A DNA stretch of 64,000 nt from Phaeodactylibacter xiamenensis (GTDB lineage: Bacteria; Bacteroidota; Bacteroidia; Chitinophagales; Saprospiraceae): positions 1 through 64,000 of the forward strand of contig NZ_JPOS01000075.1 of assembly GCF_000759025.1 (NCBI RefSeq), in the 5' to 3' direction. Shown piece after piece: positions 16,797 to 25,200 of this stretch. A program made the translations under genes and the position numbers. The notes under the pieces were generated by a model. The model made no database searches and was not told where the DNA came from. It saw only the letters and a list, made by a program, of their open reading frames with translations. Each line of letters opens with the position of its first letter. The stretch's first letter is position 1.

Positions 16797-17957
16797 ATGC
16801 AAATTAAAGCATTTTTCGCCATCCTGATGTTTTCCGGGCTGCTAATCAGCAATGCTTATGCTCAGGATGAGGTTTTATATGATGAAAAAGAACGGCCTTA
16901 TGTGCTGAATAAGGAAGGCAAACGTGCGTACCTCGTGCCTATCCCGGAAGGAGAAGCAGTGGGCCCTGACCATGCTGTACTTGACGTTGAGGTAACTCCT
17001 CTGCCCGGAGCCACAGTTATCACTTCTGAAGATTTGCGCCGTATTGCAGACCGGAAAGCTCAACTTGCGCAGCAGGCTGCTGCAATCGCCCGTCAGCGTG
17101 CAGACGAGGCACGGGACCATACCCTTTCTCTTCAGGAGCAGCTGGACTCAGCTATGACAAGGGAAAATAATACAGAACAAATCCTGCAACTGGAGGAACG
17201 GCTGAAAAATGCCCGGGAAATCGAATCGATTGCCATCAGGGAGGCCCGTATGGCACAGCAGGAAGCCGCTAATGCCAGGCAGATTCGAGATAATCAAACC
17301 TATGTGGAAGCTTATCAGCGCGAGCAGGACCGCAAAAGGCTGGAACTGCAGCAATTTGAAGGGATGGATGTGATCTCTTCGGATTCCTACGAAAATGTAC
17401 TGCTTGATGATGACTACCGCCCCTTCGGCCATACCAATGAAGTGGTGCAATTCCCCAACTACAACTGCGTCTTTGAGTTTGAGGGCGTCAACTCCGGCGG
17501 AAAGTACCAGGTCAGCCAAAAGGAAGAGTTGTTGTTTACTCATACCCCAACCGAGCGCCTCCGGCCAGTGTTGGGAGGAAAGGAGTACCTCACCTGCCGG
17601 GCAGCTTTCAATCAGCTGGGCGGCTACCGGTATATCTCTATGGATTTCACCTTCGCCATGGACAATGCCAAACAGTTGTACGGCACGATTCAGAAGAGCT
17701 CCTTCCTGGTGATGATGACACTCAACAATCAGTATGTTAAGCTGCTGGCCGGCAACGGGAGCAGTGGTGTGCTCAACGAAAAGACCGGTGAGCTGACCTA
17801 TCGGGTTATCTATCCGATAGACCAAAGCCAAATGAATTTGCTGAAACGTTTTGAGCTGGATAAGATCATTCTGGGGTGGAGCAGTGGCTATGAAGAGTAT
17901 GAAACTTACCATCCGGGTCTGTTTATGCATCAGATTCAGTGCCTGGAGTCTCGTTGA
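16797..17957 (+). CDS. Secreted coiled-coil protein of unknown function
   Basis: The 386-residue protein has a signal peptide ending in NAYAQ (about residue 23). A long charged, Ala/Gln/Arg-rich helix follows at about residues 80-190, with a heptad-like coiled-coil pattern (AQQAAAIARQRADEARD, EARMAQQEAANARQIR). The C-terminal 190 residues form a beta-rich domain (FEFEGVNSGGKYQVSQKEELLFTH, YISMDFTFAMDNAKQLYGTIQKSSFLVMM) that I cannot place in a family. The 255-bp gap upstream (16542-16796) shows no gene; a 72-residue antisense ORF there looks spurious. Confidence 0.75.
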   Translation: MQIKAFFAILMFSGLLISNAYAQDEVLYDEKERPYVLNKEGKRAYLVPIPEGEAVGPDHAVLDVEVTPLPGATVITSEDLRRIADRKAQLAQQAAAIARQRADEARDHTLSLQEQLDSAMTRENNTEQILQLEERLKNAREIESIAIREARMAQQEAANARQIRDNQTYVEAYQREQDRKRLELQQFEGMDVISSDSYENVLLDDDYRPFGHTNEVVQFPNYNCVFEFEGVNSGGKYQVSQKEELLFTHTPTERLRPVLGGKEYLTCRAAFNQLGGYRYISMDFTFAMDNAKQLYGTIQKSSFLVMMTLNNQYVKLLAGNGSSGVLNEKTGELTYRVIYPIDQSQMNLLKRFELDKIILGWSSGYEEYETYHPGLFMHQIQCLESR

Positions 17958-17962
17958 TTGGC

Positions 17963-17970
17963 TATATTTG
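17963..17970 (+). promoter_or_regulatory. -7 box of miaE
   Basis: TATATTTG, an exact TAnnTTTG match, 28 bases before the miaE ATG. It begins just after the upstream stop codon. Confidence 0.45.
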
Positions 17971-17998
17971 CAGCCCGCAATAATCATGATACCCGCTT

Positions 17999-18622
17999 AT
18001 GGACGTTAGAACCCGCGAAGAAGAACTGAGAGCCGTGCAAATGCTTGGGCTGAAGCTGCCTACCGATCCCCGTTGGGTCAATATGGCGGAAATGGAACTT
18101 GAGGAAATCCTTACCGATCACGCTTACTGCGAACAGAAGGCCGCCACTTCCTGCATCTCCCTGATTCAGGGCTACCCGGAACATGAGGACCTGGTCCGGG
18201 AACTGGCCCCCATCGTTACTGAGGAGTGGGGGCATTTCCGCATGGTCCTCAAAGAGTTGGACAAGCGTGGGCTTAAGCTCGGCCGTCAGCGCAAAGACGA
18301 ATACGTCAATAAACTACTGGCTTTTCACAAAAAGGGCGGAAGCAGAGAAGACCGCCTGCTGGATAAACTCCTCACCTGCGCACTGATTGAAGCCCGCAGC
18401 TGTGAACGCTTTCGCCTGCTTTCCCTGAATATCCGGGAAGAAGAATTGAAAGAGTGGTACCACAAATTCATGGTGGCTGAAGCCGGGCATTACCGCTTGT
18501 TTATTGACTTAGCCAAACAATACTGCGATGAAGCCAAAGTCCGTGCCCGCTGGAAGGAATTCCTGGAGCGCGAAGCAGAGATTATGGAAGAGCTGGACCT
18601 GCGGGGCGACCGCATGCATTAG
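17999..18622 (+). CDS. miaE: tRNA-(ms2io6A) hydroxylase
   Basis: A di-iron monooxygenase of 207 residues (MiaE family) that hydroxylates the isopentenyl group of ms2i6A at position 37 of tRNAs. The ferritin-like four-helix core shows the expected ligands: HAYCEQKAA, the first ExxH in EEWGHFRMV, EARSCERF, and the second ExxH in EAGHYRLF. Length is normal. It is a single gene; the 246 bp after it hold nothing I can recognise. Confidence 0.93.
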   Translation: MDVRTREEELRAVQMLGLKLPTDPRWVNMAEMELEEILTDHAYCEQKAATSCISLIQGYPEHEDLVRELAPIVTEEWGHFRMVLKELDKRGLKLGRQRKDEYVNKLLAFHKKGGSREDRLLDKLLTCALIEARSCERFRLLSLNIREEELKEWYHKFMVAEAGHYRLFIDLAKQYCDEAKVRARWKEFLEREAEIMEELDLRGDRMH

Positions 18623-18868
18623 TCATTATCTCTGTGCGGCAGATTTTCTTTTCTCAGCAGATATGCTTATTATCGCTTTCCCTACCATAAGACCAAAGCA
18701 GGAAATCCGGTAGCATAGCTGCACAAAGACAGTGCGCGTGCCGTTTCCTATCCGAAGACCGCAATGAAATCATTGATGATGGCAAAGGGGCAGGTGCTAT
18801 CCTGTCCTGTACCCAAAAGGTCTGTGATTTTAGGCAATTCCATCTTAAAACCGCACTAATTTAACTTC

Positions 18869-21800
18869 ATGCCGCAGCAAAACAAGACACCGCAGGACCC
18901 CCTCTGGTTTAAGGACGCCATCATTTACGAACTCCACATTAAAGCCTTTCAGGACAGCAACGCCGATGGGATCGGCGACTTTAACGGGCTAATACAGCGG
19001 CTGGATTACCTGCAGGACCTTGGTATTACTGCTATCTGGCTCTTGCCCTTTTATCCGTCACCTCAACGGGACGGCGGCTACGATATCTCAGATTATTACT
19101 CCATCAATCCCGACTACGGCACGGTCCGGCAATTTAAAACACTGCTGGATGAAGCCCACAAACGCGGGCTGAAGGTGATTACAGAGCTGGTCATCAACCA
19201 TACCTCCGATCAGCACCCCTGGTTTCAGCGCGCACGCAAGGCACCGGCCGGCAGCCCCGAGCGCGACTATTACGTTTGGAGCGAAACGACCGACCGGTAC
19301 AAAGATGTCCGGATCATTTTCCAGGATTTTGAAAAGTCTAACTGGACCTGGGACGATCAGGCACAAGCCTACTATTGGCACCGCTTTTACAGCCATCAGC
19401 CCGACCTGAATTTTGACAATCCCGCCGTGCAGGGGGAAATCTTTAAGATGATTGACTTCTGGACGGACATGGGCGTAGATGGCTTCCGCCTCGATGCCAT
19501 CCCTTACCTGTTTGAACGGGACGGGACCAATTGCGAAAACCTGCCGGAGACCCATGTTTTCCTGAAAAAACTTCGCGCCCACGTTGAAGCCCGCAACCCC
19601 AACGTTATGCTTCTGGCAGAAGCCAATATGTGGCCGGAAGACTCTGCCTCTTACTTCGGGGATGGGGACGAATGCCATATGAACTACCACTTCCCCATCA
19701 TGCCCCGCATGTTTATGGCGATTAAGATGGAGGACCGGTATCCGATCATCGATATCATCGAACAGACACCGGAAATTCCGGAAAACTGCCAGTGGGGCAT
19801 TTTCCTGCGCAACCACGATGAGCTTACGTTGGAAATGGTGACCGATGAAGAGCGGGACTACATGTACCGGGCTTACAATAAAGATTCTGCTTCCCGCATC
19901 AATCTGGGGATCCGTCACCGCCTGGCCCCACTGCTGGACAACAACCGGCAGAAGATTGAGCTGATGAATTCCCTGCTCCTCAGCCTGCCCGGCACGCCGG
20001 TCCTGTACTACGGCGATGAAATTGGCATGGGCGACAACGTCCACCTGGGCGACCGGGACGGGGTGCGTACGCCTATGCAGTGGAATGTGGACCGCAATGC
20101 CGGATTTTCCAATACCCATCCGCACAAACTTTACCTCCCCCTGATCAACGACCCCGAGTACCAGTATTCCACCATCAACGTGGAGGTACAGCAAAACAAT
20201 TCCTCATCGCTGCTTTGGTGGATGAGGCGCATTATTAACGTGCGGCGACGGTACAAAGCCTTCGGGCGTGGGGACATCAAATTCCTTTCGCCGGAAAATG
20301 CGAAGGTGCTGGCTTTCACCCGTTCGTTTGAAGACGAGCATTTGCTGGTTATTGCCAACCTGTCGAGGCATGCCCAGGCAGTCGACCTCGAGCTTCCCGA
20401 GTTTGAGCGCTATCAGCCAATCGAAACCTTCGGGCAGGCACAGTTCCCGCCCATTACCCGCGGGCAGAATCGCTTCACTATCGGGCCATTTGGCTACTAT
20501 TGGTTTGAATTGGAACCGGCCTACCAGAATGGCCGCTCCAACGTTAATATACCGGAGTTGCAGTGGAGCCCTGAGCGATGGACGGATTTTATTCAGGACA
20601 AGAAGTACCATCCGGAATTCCGGGAGGTGGTACGCAAATTCCTTAGCCGGACCCAGAAATACAACATCGATGGGCGTAAGCTGGACAGTGTGGAAATCGT
20701 CAAGGTAGACCCGCTTCGCTACGAAGGTGGCCGTTCCCTGCTGATGATCCTGCGGACCCACTACACGGAAGGTTTTCCTGAGTTGTACTTCATGCCACTG
20801 GCTATGCGCAAAGGCGACTATCAGCGGCAGCCCAACGCTCCGGCAGCCAATCAAATTCTTTGCTGCCTCACCGGCATGGAGCAGGAAGGCTATATTTTTG
20901 AAGCTGATGAGAGCACCGGTTTCCGAAACTACCTGCTGCGCTATCTGCTCGAAGACAAAACAGAGCTCCCTGAAGGCTTTAGCTTCCAGCTGAGCAATCG
21001 TCTGAATGGCGATACTTCCGATCAGCCGCTGCCGCCCGCCCGGGTCATTGCCACTCAAAGCAATCACCGGGCCCTGGCCTTTGGCGACCAGTACTTCCTG
21101 AAGGTGTTCCGCCGGTTGGAAGACACGCCCAACCCGGAACTGGAAATCAACAAATACGGGCATGACTCTGACTTGCCGGTGCCAGGCTATTTGAGCCACC
21201 TGGAGTATCAGGACAAAAATAAACACCCTTATGTCCTCGCGGTCCTGGAGCCTTATGTAGCCAATCAGGGTACAGCCTGGACGTATTTTTATGATAATGC
21301 CAGGCGCTTCCTGGAATACATCAGCGTGGAGCGGGAGAACCTGCCACCTTTGAACGAAGGAATTCAGGCACAATTCTTTGGGGATATCCCCCTGACCCGC
21401 GCCCACTTGCTGGGGCAAACCGTGGCGGCCTTCCACAAAGGGCTAACAGAAAATGACCTGCCTGACTTTCAACCGGAGGCCTTCTCGCTCCACTACCAGC
21501 GGTCGCTGTTTTCGGCATGGAACTCTCAATTGCGGTCTGGGTTTCAGTTAATGAATAAGTCCAACCGGATGCCCGACCACCAAAAGGTCATGCTGCTGGA
21601 GCATAAAAAACGAATCACAGACGAGCTGCGCCAGATTTACGACCACAAACTCGATGCAGTAAAAATCCGGGTACACGGCGACCTGCAGCTGGAAAAAGTC
21701 CTGTTTACGGGTAATTCCTTTGTGCTGTTTAATTTTGAAGGGGACCGGACGCGCAGTTTTAGCGAACTTCGGCTCCGGAAGTCTCCTGTCCGTGACCTGG

Positions 21801-22123
21801 CCAGTCTGTCGAGCTCACTCTACTATGCTGCTCTGGGAGCTCTGATTACCCAGATTAAGCCCGTGCAGCCCAACGAAAGTCAATTGCTGGCGTATGCAGA
21901 GGCCTGGTATGATGCGATCCACAGTGCCTTCCTGGAAGGGTATTTGCCAGTGGCCCGGGAGGCCGGGCTCCTGCCATCCTCAGATGAAGACTGGGAGCTG
22001 CTCATGCATACTTTCCAGTTGGAGCGGCACCTCTACGAACTGGGCTTCGAGCTTCAACAGAACCGGGGATGGGAAGCTATTCCTTACTGTGGGCTGCTGC
22101 GGCAAATTGGTGCAAAAAGATAG
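18869..22123 (+). CDS. treS: Trehalose synthase-maltokinase fusion
   Basis: A 1084-residue fusion. The N-terminal GH13 part (1-550) interconverts maltose and trehalose. Its catalytic residues are intact: Asp209 (DGFRLDA), Glu251 (LLAEANMWPED), Asp317 (RNHDE). The C-terminal half (about 570-1084) is a maltokinase (Mak/Pep2) domain that in relatives makes maltose 1-phosphate for GlgE. Its Brenner motif is HGDLQLEKV (Asp938 kept, but Lys943 where GQ[VT] is usual). The metal-site motif usually read as DFEGE is NFEGD (Asn955), confirmed in the DNA. Kinase activity is therefore doubtful. No glgE or glgB is in the window. Confidence 0.93.
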   Translation: MPQQNKTPQDPLWFKDAIIYELHIKAFQDSNADGIGDFNGLIQRLDYLQDLGITAIWLLPFYPSPQRDGGYDISDYYSINPDYGTVRQFKTLLDEAHKRGLKVITELVINHTSDQHPWFQRARKAPAGSPERDYYVWSETTDRYKDVRIIFQDFEKSNWTWDDQAQAYYWHRFYSHQPDLNFDNPAVQGEIFKMIDFWTDMGVDGFRLDAIPYLFERDGTNCENLPETHVFLKKLRAHVEARNPNVMLLAEANMWPEDSASYFGDGDECHMNYHFPIMPRMFMAIKMEDRYPIIDIIEQTPEIPENCQWGIFLRNHDELTLEMVTDEERDYMYRAYNKDSASRINLGIRHRLAPLLDNNRQKIELMNSLLLSLPGTPVLYYGDEIGMGDNVHLGDRDGVRTPMQWNVDRNAGFSNTHPHKLYLPLINDPEYQYSTINVEVQQNNSSSLLWWMRRIINVRRRYKAFGRGDIKFLSPENAKVLAFTRSFEDEHLLVIANLSRHAQAVDLELPEFERYQPIETFGQAQFPPITRGQNRFTIGPFGYYWFELEPAYQNGRSNVNIPELQWSPERWTDFIQDKKYHPEFREVVRKFLSRTQKYNIDGRKLDSVEIVKVDPLRYEGGRSLLMILRTHYTEGFPELYFMPLAMRKGDYQRQPNAPAANQILCCLTGMEQEGYIFEADESTGFRNYLLRYLLEDKTELPEGFSFQLSNRLNGDTSDQPLPPARVIATQSNHRALAFGDQYFLKVFRRLEDTPNPELEINKYGHDSDLPVPGYLSHLEYQDKNKHPYVLAVLEPYVANQGTAWTYFYDNARRFLEYISVERENLPPLNEGIQAQFFGDIPLTRAHLLGQTVAAFHKGLTENDLPDFQPEAFSLHYQRSLFSAWNSQLRSGFQLMNKSNRMPDHQKVMLLEHKKRITDELRQIYDHKLDAVKIRVHGDLQLEKVLFTGNSFVLFNFEGDRTRSFSELRLRKSPVRDLASLSSSLYYAALGALITQIKPVQPNESQLLAYAEAWYDAIHSAFLEGYLPVAREAGLLPSSDEDWELLMHTFQLERHLYELGFELQQNRGWEAIPYCGLLRQIGAKR

Positions 22124-22202
22124 GTGAAAGGTGCAGGTTTTAATCAAATGGTGTAACTTTATTGGCGATAGAGTTCCATTATTTTGTTGATAACCTATTG
22201 TT

Positions 22203-23570
22203 ATGCCAGACGAATTATTGCTGAGCCTTCTGTTTTTGCTCATCGGGCTGTTTGCTGGTGGGCTGGTGGGCTGGCTTGCTGCCAAATTACGGTTTCAGCG
22301 CGATACTTTCTCTCAGGAGGACGTAGATGCGCAATACGTACATCGCAGCTTGTACCAACAGCTGGAGCAGCAGTCCGATGCGCAACGGGAAGACCTGTTT
22401 GAGCTACAGGAAGCCTACCGCCTGGCATCCGAAAAAGCTGCCCGCCTGGAGCAGGCTAACCTGCAGCTGGAAGATACCCTTCGCCACCAAAAGGAAGAGT
22501 CGGTGCAGTTGCAGCAACGCTTCCAGGCTGAATTTGAAAACCTGGCCAACCGCCTGCTGGAGGAAAAGAGCCGGAAGTTTACCGTACAAAACCATCAGCA
22601 GCTGGATCAGTTGCTGTCCCCACTCAGGGAACGTATTAAAACCTTTGAGGAGGGGATCGAAAAGCGGTTCGTGGAAGAAACCCGGGACCGCATCAGCCTG
22701 AAAAAGGAAATTGAAGGGCTGCGGGCACTCAATCAGCAACTGAGCGAAGATGCCAACAACCTGGCCAGCGCACTCAAGGGAGACAACAAAGCGCAAGGCG
22801 ACTGGGGAGAAATACAGCTGGAACTCCTGCTGGAAAAAGCAGGGCTACAGAAAAACGTACACTTCCAGGTGCAGCCTACTTTCCGGGATGAAAATGGCAA
22901 AGCGAAACGCCCTGACTTTATTATCAATCTGCCAGAAGATAAAACCCTGATTATCGACTCCAAGGTTTCCCTGAAAGCCTATGACCGCTGCTTCAGTACC
23001 GAGGACAAACAGGAAAGGGAGCGCCATCTGAAAGCCCATATTGACAGCATACGGCGCCATATCCGTGACCTTAGCAGTAAGAATTACACCAATCTGTACC
23101 AGGTCCACACACCGGATTACCTCTTGCTTTACATTCCCATAGAACCAGCTTTCGCCCTGGCTGTGCAGCAGGACCCACAGCTATTTGTGGATGCCCTAGA
23201 TGCCAACGTGGTGGTCGTATCGAATTCCACCTTACTGGCCACGATGCGCACCGTTAGTTATATCTGGAAACAGGAGAAACAGAAAAGTAGCGTGTTGGAG
23301 ATTGCCCGGCAGAGCGGTATGCTCTACGATAAGTTTGTCAACTTTGTGGATGACCTGAAAGGGGTGGGGCAGCGCATTCAACAGGCACAACACGCCTACG
23401 ATGATGCCATGAACAAACTCGTGGATTCAAAAAAGTACGGTGACACATTAGTAGGCCGGGCAGAACGCATCCGGGAACTGGGGGCCCGGACTTCCCGGCA
23501 GCTGCCTGAAGATATCGTGGAAGCTGCCCGGTCATCTGAGCTGGAGCCTCCTAAATCTGACGATGATTGA
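22203..23570 (+). CDS. rmuC: DNA recombination protein RmuC
   Basis: The 455-residue protein has an N-terminal membrane anchor (LLLSLLFLLIGLFAGGLVGWLAA), a long coiled coil (about 50-200), and the RmuC nuclease-like domain: GDNKAQGDWGEIQLELLLEKAGL, PDFIINLPEDKTLIIDSKVSLKAYDR, and YLLLYIPIEPAFALA. The D...DSK pattern fits a PD-(D/E)XK fold. The family limits inversions at short inverted repeats. Its last 20 bases overlap the convergent aspartyl protease gene. Confidence 0.95.
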   Translation: MPDELLLSLLFLLIGLFAGGLVGWLAAKLRFQRDTFSQEDVDAQYVHRSLYQQLEQQSDAQREDLFELQEAYRLASEKAARLEQANLQLEDTLRHQKEESVQLQQRFQAEFENLANRLLEEKSRKFTVQNHQQLDQLLSPLRERIKTFEEGIEKRFVEETRDRISLKKEIEGLRALNQQLSEDANNLASALKGDNKAQGDWGEIQLELLLEKAGLQKNVHFQVQPTFRDENGKAKRPDFIINLPEDKTLIIDSKVSLKAYDRCFSTEDKQERERHLKAHIDSIRRHIRDLSSKNYTNLYQVHTPDYLLLYIPIEPAFALAVQQDPQLFVDALDANVVVVSNSTLLATMRTVSYIWKQEKQKSSVLEIARQSGMLYDKFVNFVDDLKGVGQRIQQAQHAYDDAMNKLVDSKKYGDTLVGRAERIRELGARTSRQLPEDIVEAARSSELEPPKSDDD

Positions 23571-24441
23571 TCTCTGAACCGTGGGGCCAGAAGTAGATGG
23601 TTTTCTTGTGGTAGTTGATTGCAAAGCGGTAACGTGCCAAAAACTCCAGCCCCAGAATACCATCAATATTCGAGGATATCCCTTTTTTTAGGGTAGCGAA
23701 AACGAAGGTGGTCGCATCAAAAGGCCGGTCTTCGATTTCCATTCCTGACACTGGTGCTTTGTCGAAGTAGTCCGGCATATTGGCAAAGTCCAGCAACTTT
23801 TGTTGCGTCGCCCGGCCCAAAACTTCTTTGGGAAGTTGTGGCAGGAGGTGCTCCCGCATCAGGTTGTAACGGCCACCGATGTCCAGCCCCAGCCGATAGG
23901 TTTTCCCACCAATTTCAGCTTGCAGTACCGGCAGCCCCTGTTCAAGGTCAAAAGGCAGGCTAAACTGTGGTTTGTGTTGTTCGTGCAGCCAGGTGTCCCT
24001 GCGGTCATAGAGCAGGACGACCTGATTGCGGAAGTCAAACATAACTTCAGATTGCCGCAACAGCTCTGCCCCAATAATCCCCATGATCTCCTGATTGGCC
24101 GTTGACTCAAGATGGCTGATGTTCATCGCCACGGCTTTCATGTCCTGACGTTCCATGCCTGCCCATTCAAATTGGTCCACACTTACCGGAATACCGCTAA
24201 ACACAGACCGCTGCTGTTGGGCCGGAACCCTTACCAGGCCATTTACTTGTTGGGGGTTGACTACCGATTGGGGGAAGCCGGTATCCAGGATAAAGCTGCC
24301 CGTTTCTCCATTCATACGGGCTTCTACAATGACCATGTTATTGACCAGGCGAAAAGGTATCTTTTTGAAGTCGTTGCTTTGTGGAAGTACAGTATGGCTA
24401 CAGAACGCAGCAAATATTAGTGTGGTAAGTAGTTTCTTCAT
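23551..24441 (-). CDS. Exported retropepsin/pepsin-like aspartyl protease
   Basis: The 296-residue protein has a signal peptide (LIFAAFCSHTVLPQ). It holds two clan AA half-sites: GSFILDTGFPQSVVN (Asp53, canonical DTG) and YRLGLDIGGRYNLM (Asp187, DIG). It also has hydrophobic-Gly motifs IMGIIGAELLRQ and IDGILGLEFLARY. A single chain with two halves suggests a pepsin-like active site formed within one molecule, although the second triad is non-canonical. Probably periplasmic. Substrate unknown. Convergent with rmuC. Confidence 0.85.
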   Translation of the reverse strand: MKKLLTTLIFAAFCSHTVLPQSNDFKKIPFRLVNNMVIVEARMNGETGSFILDTGFPQSVVNPQQVNGLVRVPAQQQRSVFSGIPVSVDQFEWAGMERQDMKAVAMNISHLESTANQEIMGIIGAELLRQSEVMFDFRNQVVLLYDRRDTWLHEQHKPQFSLPFDLEQGLPVLQAEIGGKTYRLGLDIGGRYNLMREHLLPQLPKEVLGRATQQKLLDFANMPDYFDKAPVSGMEIEDRPFDATTFVFATLKKGISSNIDGILGLEFLARYRFAINYHKKTIYFWPHGSEINHRQI

Positions 24442-24600
24442 CTCTTCTTATCTTTTCCACACGTTGCCCTGTCCAAAAACACCAGCAGGGTAACGTTAAA
24501 TTAATAGTAAGTTAACATACAGTTAACATTAAACGTTTGTCTGTGGAGATAAGTTTCCTGTTCAGCAATATTTCCCATATTTGCGGCAGAACTTAATGAA

Positions 24601-25182
24601 ATGGGAAAGCGACTTGCAGAATTTTTGCTCGGGTTGTCCGGCTGGCGCCTAAACCCTTCCGTGCCTGAGGAGGTCAGCCACTGCGTAATCATTGCGGCGC
24701 CGCATACGTCCAACTGGGATATCTACTATGCCCGGCTGGGTTTTTACGTCATGGGCGTGCCCCTGAAGTTTACCATCAAACGGGAGTGGATGCGTTTTCC
24801 GCTCAACCTGATTATTGGCCCGCTCGGAGGCTTAGCCATCGACCGCCGGCCGCGGGGAGCTTCCGGCGAACGGCCCAGCTACACTCAGTTGATGGCAGAG
24901 CTGTTGGAAAAGCACGATAAAATTGCCATCATGGTCACACCGGAGGGGACCCGCGCAAAGCGCGATAAGTGGAAAACAGGCTTTTACTACGCTGCCCTTC
25001 AGGCCAAAGCACCCATATGCCTGGGCTATCTCGACTATGTCAAAAAAGAAGCTGGTGTTGGCGGCACGGTTTATCCATCCGGTGACATCGAAGCAGACCT
25101 GAAAAAAATCATGGATTTTTACAAAGATATTTCTGGTAAGCACCCGGAGCAGTTTGCGCTGGATCAGCGGTATGCCGGATAG
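24601..25182 (+). CDS. PlsC-type 1-acyl-glycerol-3-phosphate acyltransferase
   Basis: A 193-residue acyltransferase with the HX4D motif in AAPHTSNWD and the phosphate-binding block VTPEGTRAK, the hallmarks of the LPLAT superfamily. The motif between them is LGGLAIDRRPRG. Short members like this are common in Bacteroidota and may acylate lysophosphatidate or another lipid. There is no clear membrane segment beyond a hydrophobic N terminus. It ends 18 bp before the convergent subtilase gene. Confidence 0.88.
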   Translation: MGKRLAEFLLGLSGWRLNPSVPEEVSHCVIIAAPHTSNWDIYYARLGFYVMGVPLKFTIKREWMRFPLNLIIGPLGGLAIDRRPRGASGERPSYTQLMAELLEKHDKIAIMVTPEGTRAKRDKWKTGFYYAALQAKAPICLGYLDYVKKEAGVGGTVYPSGDIEADLKKIMDFYKDISGKHPEQFALDQRYAG

Positions 25183-25200
25183 TGGCCAATAGCCATCAAA

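Noticed and set aside
16584-16802. 72-residue minus-strand ORF upstream of the coiled-coil gene
   Set aside because: Mixed composition, no signal or domain, lies in a promoter-bearing gap; not supported.
20204-21436. 410-residue minus-strand ORF
   Set aside because: Antisense shadow of treS-mak, no recognisable features.
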